A stretch of 64,000 nt of DNA. Source: JAICND01 sp040905905. Its GTDB lineage: Bacteria; Actinomycetota; Acidimicrobiia; Spongiisociales; ZC4RG35. The notes under the pieces are model-generated. The model was not told the origin of the DNA. It saw nothing but the letters and a program-made list of their open reading frames with translations, and made no database searches. Position 1 is the first letter of the stretch. Each line of letters begins with the position of its first letter. A program made the translations under genes and the position numbers. The stretch lies in the NCBI GenBank assembly GCA_040905905.1, contig JBBDQN010000053.1:1-64000 (forward strand), read 5' to 3'. Below are positions 63,159 through 64,000 of the stretch, piece after piece.

Positions 63159-63776
63159 ATGGGTCTACCGCCCTGGCAAGGGGTGTCAGTCGATCCGCTT
63201 GCCCCGTACCTTCGCCTGATGATTCTCGGAGTCCGAACCGAAATCGACTCGGTGCTCTCGGTGGTGGCGCCGTTGGGCCTGGCCGCCGCGGCCCCGGGAC
63301 CGGTGCTGGTGGTCGACCTGGATCCGACCGGGCCCGCCTACCCAGGCCTCCGCAGCCTGGCCGAGTTCGTGGAGGACGGGCCCCGGCGCGCCGAGATGTC
63401 ACCATCGGGCTCATCACTGTCTGGGGGGCGGGTGGCAATTCTCCGCAACGGCGGGGTTCAAGCGGAAGACGCCATCGAAGTCATCGAGGCTCTCGCTGCC
63501 GGGTGGCCGAATCTAGTTGTGCGTATCGTCGGAGAGTCGACAGCTCCCTGGCCAGTGATACCCGTTGTGCCGTTGTTCCCGGGCATCCTTGCCCCGGCAG
63601 CTGGCCGAGGAGCCGTCTGGCAGGCAACGGCGGTGATGGACAATCCCCCCGGACCCGGTCCGGTGCTGCCTCCTTTGACCCGTCCGGGCCTGACCAACCT
63701 CCTGCACATGCGCTTGTTCCCACCTAACCGTTGGGTGTCCGCCTGGCGACCGGTGTGGGGGGTGGCATGGGCGTGA
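63159..63776 (+). CDS. Ssd-like protein of the Tad locus
   Basis: 205 residues. The order HAD phosphatase / this gene / tadA is that of the septum-site-determining (Ssd) type protein in actinobacterial Tad pilus loci. It has the strand PVLVVDLDPTGPAYPGLRSL but no clear P-loop, and is shorter than typical Ssd, so assignment is by position and weak likeness only. A second possible start is ATG 63219. The end overlaps tadA by 10 nt. Confidence 0.5.
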   Translation: MGLPPWQGVSVDPLAPYLRLMILGVRTEIDSVLSVVAPLGLAAAAPGPVLVVDLDPTGPAYPGLRSLAEFVEDGPRRAEMSPSGSSLSGGRVAILRNGGVQAEDAIEVIEALAAGWPNLVVRIVGESTAPWPVIPVVPLFPGILAPAAGRGAVWQATAVMDNPPGPGPVLPPLTRPGLTNLLHMRLFPPNRWVSAWRPVWGVAWA

Positions 63777-64000
63777 TCGATCGGATGACCCGCAGCCTGA
63801 TCGAATCCGACGTACCCCTCGATCGGCATCAGCTTCTCGTGGCGGCCCGCCGCCTCGTCAAGGAGGAGGCGCCGTTGGCGCCCGAAGACCTCATCGAACA
63901 GGTGGTCGACAGCCTGGTGGGGTTGGGGCCGCTCGAGGTTCTCTTGCGTGATCCTCTGGTGAGCGACGTCCTCGTCAATGGACCCAAAGAAGTCTTTGTT
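63767..64000 (+). CDS. tadA: TadA/CpaF-type secretion ATPase (partial, 5' end)
   Basis: 78 codons run to the window edge from ATG 63767 (MGVIDRMTRSLIESDVPLD). The part LVGLGPLEVLLRDPLVSDVLVNGPKEVFV is the hallmark N-terminal segment of CpaF/TadA ATPases that drive Flp/Tad pilus assembly. The ATPase core lies beyond the window. It is the first clear gene of a probable tad operon going right. Confidence 0.85.
   Translation, partial: MGVIDRMTRSLIESDVPLDRHQLLVAARRLVKEEAPLAPEDLIEQVVDSLVGLGPLEVLLRDPLVSDVLVNGPKEVFV

Noticed and set aside
1..64000. CRISPR arrays, prophage or large integrated element
   Set aside because: No regular spacer-repeat pattern, no phage structural genes or integrase, and composition is even across the window.

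Overview
The window is a 64 kb piece of a compact, high-GC chromosome. It reads as a free-living actinobacterium, probably a deep, non-mycolate lineage such as Acidimicrobiia; the class is my inference. The evidence is the order rpmG / FAS-II-type dehydratase / tRNA-Trp / secE-nusG-rplKA, the fused E2-E1 2-oxoglutarate enzyme (Kgd type), polyphosphate glucokinase, a Nudix plus histidine-phosphatase protein (MutT1 type), and a HAD / Ssd-like / TadA cluster at the right end. Many genes start exactly where a TAnnnT -10 box would place the transcript end, so leaderless mRNAs appear common. A run of 10 N at 55718-55727 shows that this is a draft scaffold.

Layout. 1-5.7 kb: end of tuf, rpmG, a fused HadA-HadB-like dehydratase, an ECF sigma/anti-sigma pair, tRNA-Trp, secE, nusG, rplK, rplA, an rplJ leader, rplJ and rplL. 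5.8-13.3 kb: pepN, a nuclease-type gene bounded by inverted palindromic repeats, gnd, ppgK, hflX and a small hypothetical. 13.4-19.5 kb: maeB, a HEAT protein, selenocysteine tRNA, an HTH membrane protein, a second ECF sigma/anti-sigma pair, a probable structured RNA with a tiny ORF, and a cystathionine beta-synthase-like gene. 19.5-30.6 kb: ctaA, a YyaL-type thioredoxin-domain protein, a primary-like sigma factor behind two DnaA boxes, a CBS-pair protein, a HerA-like ATPase, a Fur-family regulator and a heterodimeric ABC exporter. 30.6-42.8 kb: a LigD-type polymerase domain, kgd, Nudix/phosphatase, LOG-family, hydrolase, TIMP-like, fused 2-oxoacid dehydrogenase E1, hisC, DUF1304, DUF3237 and DUF4126 genes. 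42.8-50.2 kb: an enoyl-CoA hydratase, a membrane protein, the histidine-utilisation genes hutH, hutU and hutI with an unknown PH-like gene inside, and HU. 50.2-58.4 kb: glycerophosphodiesterase, histidine kinase, leuD / flavin-type gene / leuC, two hypotheticals, the N gap and valS. 58.4-64 kb: a second PH-like membrane protein, an MFS transporter, GNAT, ispD, a degenerate IspD-like protein, a HAD phosphatase, an Ssd-like protein and the start of tadA.

How the genes work together. Translation genes dominate the left end. Central carbon metabolism is represented by gnd, ppgK, maeB, kgd and the fused E1. Histidine breakdown to formiminoglutamate is encoded in one cluster, and its last enzyme carries an N-terminal ClpX-type zinc finger. 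Gene ends are tightly packed: most convergent pairs have fewer than 60 bp between them and two overlap.

Most notable items: the inverted-repeat-bounded nuclease cassette and a second copy of its repeats around the assembly gap; the ClpX zinc finger-HutI fusion; the small RNA at 18.2-18.5 kb, which has a full-length Shine-Dalgarno that can be masked by its own downstream sequence; the selenocysteine tRNA; two dispersed intergenic repeat families, one of which has entered the kgd coding sequence; and a pair of paralogous PH-like domains in otherwise unrelated unknown proteins.
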